A stretch of DNA of 6,858 nt, from assembly GCA_044375105.1 (NCBI GenBank), contig JBILNK010000210.1:1-6858 (forward strand), in the 5' to 3' direction. Below the pieces are notes generated by a model, which did no database searches, had not been told where the DNA came from, and worked only from the letters and a program-made list of their open reading frames with translations. Of this stretch, positions 5,606 through 6,858 are shown in pieces. Source of the DNA: JBIKLM01 sp044375105. GTDB taxonomy: Bacteria; Planctomycetota; UBA1135; GCA-002686595. Position numbers and translations under genes: made by a program. The first letter of the stretch is position 1. Every line of letters begins with the position of its first letter.

Positions 5606-6616
5606 ATGCCCGGTCCCCGCCGCTGGCTGCTGGTGCGTCCCGGACATCCCGGCGGCGTGGCCGGCAACGACCGCAGCGCGGAGCGCTGGCGGGATCAGCT
5701 TGCCCGCCTGCCCGAGCTGGTCTCGGGCCTGCTCGGACCCTTCGATCCCGAGGCGGCCCTGCCCTTCGAAGCGCAGCCCGAAGGACTGCTGGCGCTGCAC
5801 GCCGAAAAAAGCGAGCGGGCCGTGAGCGCCTTCGCCGCCCGCTGCCCCGGCCGCCCGATCCTGCTGGCCCTGGGTGGCACCGACGCCTACGCCGAGGGCG
5901 GCTGGAGCGCGGCCTCGGCCCGCGCGCTGGACCTGGCCACGGCGATCCTGTGCTTCCACGAGCTGCTCGCCGAGCGACTCGACCGTCCTGCTTGGCGCGC
6001 GAAGGCCTGGCTGCTGCGCCCCAGCGCCGAGCCGATCGAGGCGGCCGAGCGCGCCGCCCTGTGCCGGCCCGCCCCGCCCTTCCGGGCCCTGCTGCTGGCC
6101 AACCTGCGGGCGGTCAAGGCGCCCCTGCTGGCCGCCCTGGCCAGCGAATTGCTGCCCAGCGATCTGCCGCTCGAGATCGAGCACTACGGCCTGCCCCTGG
6201 ACCCGCGCTTGCAGGCGGAGGTCGAGCGCTTGGCCTCGCCGCGCTGCCGGTTCCTCGGCCCGCTCGCGCCCGCCGCCGCCCGCCAGGCCCTGGCGCGCTG
6301 CCACCTGCTGCTCAACACCTCGGCCAACGAAGGCGCCAGCAACGCCGTCGTCGAGGCCCTGGCCTCCGGCATCCCGGTGCTGGCCAGCCGCGTGCCCGGC
6401 AACCTGGGTCTGCTGGGCCCCGCGCACCCCGGCCTGTTCCCCCCCGGCGACGCCGGCGCCCTGGCAGAGGCCCTGATCCGCTTTGCGCGGGACGCCCGCT
6501 TCCGCGCCGACCTCGAAGCCGCCTCCCGCTGCCTGGCCCCCCGCCACCAACCCGCGGAGGAACTGGACTCCTGGCGTGCCCTGCTGACTTGGCTCGCGGC
6601 AACCCACCGGGCCTGA
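5606..6616 (+). CDS. senB: SenB-family GT4 glycosyltransferase (putative selenosugar synthase)
   Basis: 336-residue GT-B fold glycosyltransferase. The C-terminal half has the nucleotide-sugar site of family GT4: NTSANEGASNAVVEALASG (238-255 region) with the EX7E pair Glu242 and Glu250, then IPVLASRVPGNLGLLG and PGLFPPGDAGALAEAL. The N-terminal half has GNDRSAERW (20-28), LLALHAEKS (61-69) and LLALGGTDAY (86-95), and there is ANLRAVKAP at 165-173. As I recall it, this combination marks the TIGR04348 family, whose characterised member SenB joins selenophosphate to UDP-GlcNAc to give a selenosugar for selenoneine synthesis. The assignment is by motif recall, not alignment. ATG 5606 is chosen because the next residues begin the first beta strand (RRWLLVRPG); GAAG at 5594-5597 is a modest ribosome site. 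The frame is open back to 5495 but that extension looks noncoding. SenA and SenC partners are absent from the window. A plain GT4 enzyme with another acceptor is the alternative. Confidence 0.75.
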   Translation: MPGPRRWLLVRPGHPGGVAGNDRSAERWRDQLARLPELVSGLLGPFDPEAALPFEAQPEGLLALHAEKSERAVSAFAARCPGRPILLALGGTDAYAEGGWSAASARALDLATAILCFHELLAERLDRPAWRAKAWLLRPSAEPIEAAERAALCRPAPPFRALLLANLRAVKAPLLAALASELLPSDLPLEIEHYGLPLDPRLQAEVERLASPRCRFLGPLAPAAARQALARCHLLLNTSANEGASNAVVEALASGIPVLASRVPGNLGLLGPAHPGLFPPGDAGALAEALIRFARDARFRADLEAASRCLAPRHQPAEELDSWRALLTWLAATHRA

Positions 6617-6666
6617 GCGCCGCAGCAAGGGACCGATCGGCGCGCTCCCCCTGCCGGGCAGCCTGG

Positions 6667-6716
6667 GCCGGACCGCTCGGTTTCCGGCGGCCCCTTCGAT
6701 GAATCGGCTCGAGCCG
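6667..6716. terminator. Inverted repeats between convergent genes
   Basis: GCCGGA (6667-6672) pairs with TCCGGC (6683-6688), and CGGCTCGAGCCG (6705-6716) is a perfect 12-base palindrome ending five bases before the minus-strand stop. They lie between the two convergent genes, where a bidirectional terminator would be expected. Neither is followed by a clear T-tract on either strand, so this is a weak call. Confidence 0.3.
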
Positions 6717-6720
6717 CCGC

Positions 6721-6858
6721 TCAGCCGGGGCCGCGGCGCAGGTTGCCGGACCAGCCCAGGCGTTCGCGCAGGCGGCGGTAGGCGTCGAGGCCGGGCATGG
6801 CCAAGAGCGGGTAGGCGACCGGGTGGCGCGAGAGGTAGATGCGCTGGCCGGTCTCTAG
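6721..6858 (-). CDS. Unrecognised protein, C-terminal end
   Basis: Reading the minus strand from the right edge gives 45 codons with no stop until TGA (complement of 6721-6723). The visible end includes ETGQRIYLSRHPVAYPLL, then PGLDAYRRLRERLGW and a short basic tail. It looks like real protein: mixed composition, an amphipathic helix at the end, and third-position G/C preference like its neighbours. I do not recognise the family; it does not look like the C-terminus of SenA or of a SelD/SenC protein as I know them. It converges on the glycosyltransferase gene, whose stop is 104 bases away, so the two are not co-transcribed. Its start and most of the gene are outside the window. Confidence 0.6.
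   Translation of the reverse strand, partial: LETGQRIYLSRHPVAYPLLAMPGLDAYRRLRERLGWSGNLRRGPG

Overview
The window is a very GC-rich stretch of bacterial chromosome, with strong G/C preference at third codon positions and almost no AT-rich DNA. The gene set suggests a proteobacterium, possibly a gammaproteobacterium: a proteobacterial-type MntR, a Mn-type superoxide dismutase resembling E. coli SodA, and a SenB-family glycosyltransferase. That placement is an inference, because no rRNA or other phylogenetic marker is present.

Layout. Bases 2-220 (+) are the 3' end of a manganese-responsive MntR/DtxR-family repressor. Bases 221-679 have no convincing gene; they hold a 17-bp triple repeat running into a perfect hairpin, and just before the next gene a regular array of TAGCC/GGCTA half-sites that looks like an MntR operator. 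Bases 680-4472 (+) are a compact four-gene ABC importer operon: a lipoprotein metal-binding protein, an ATPase and two ABC-3 permeases, with two ATGA start/stop overlaps and one 18-nt gap. Bases 4473-4724 contain GC-rich hairpins and a possible promoter. Bases 4725-5339 (+) encode a Mn-type superoxide dismutase, followed by a 15-bp perfect hairpin. Bases 5606-6616 (+) encode a GT4 glycosyltransferase that I assign to the SenB (selenosugar synthase, TIGR04348-like) family. A convergent partial gene of unrecognised function lies at 6721-6858 (-).

How the parts fit. MntR senses intracellular Mn(II) and should repress the importer through the half-site array at its start. The importer brings in Mn(II), whose binding-protein ligands (His, His, Glu, Asp) fit Mn/Fe rather than Zn. 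The SOD carries the glycine/glutamine pair typical of Mn enzymes. The locus therefore reads as manganese supply plus Mn-dependent oxidant defence. The SenB homologue adds a possible selenium-antioxidant branch, but its known partners SenA and SenC are not in the window, so that link is a hypothesis. I see no mobile element, CRISPR array, tRNA or rRNA.
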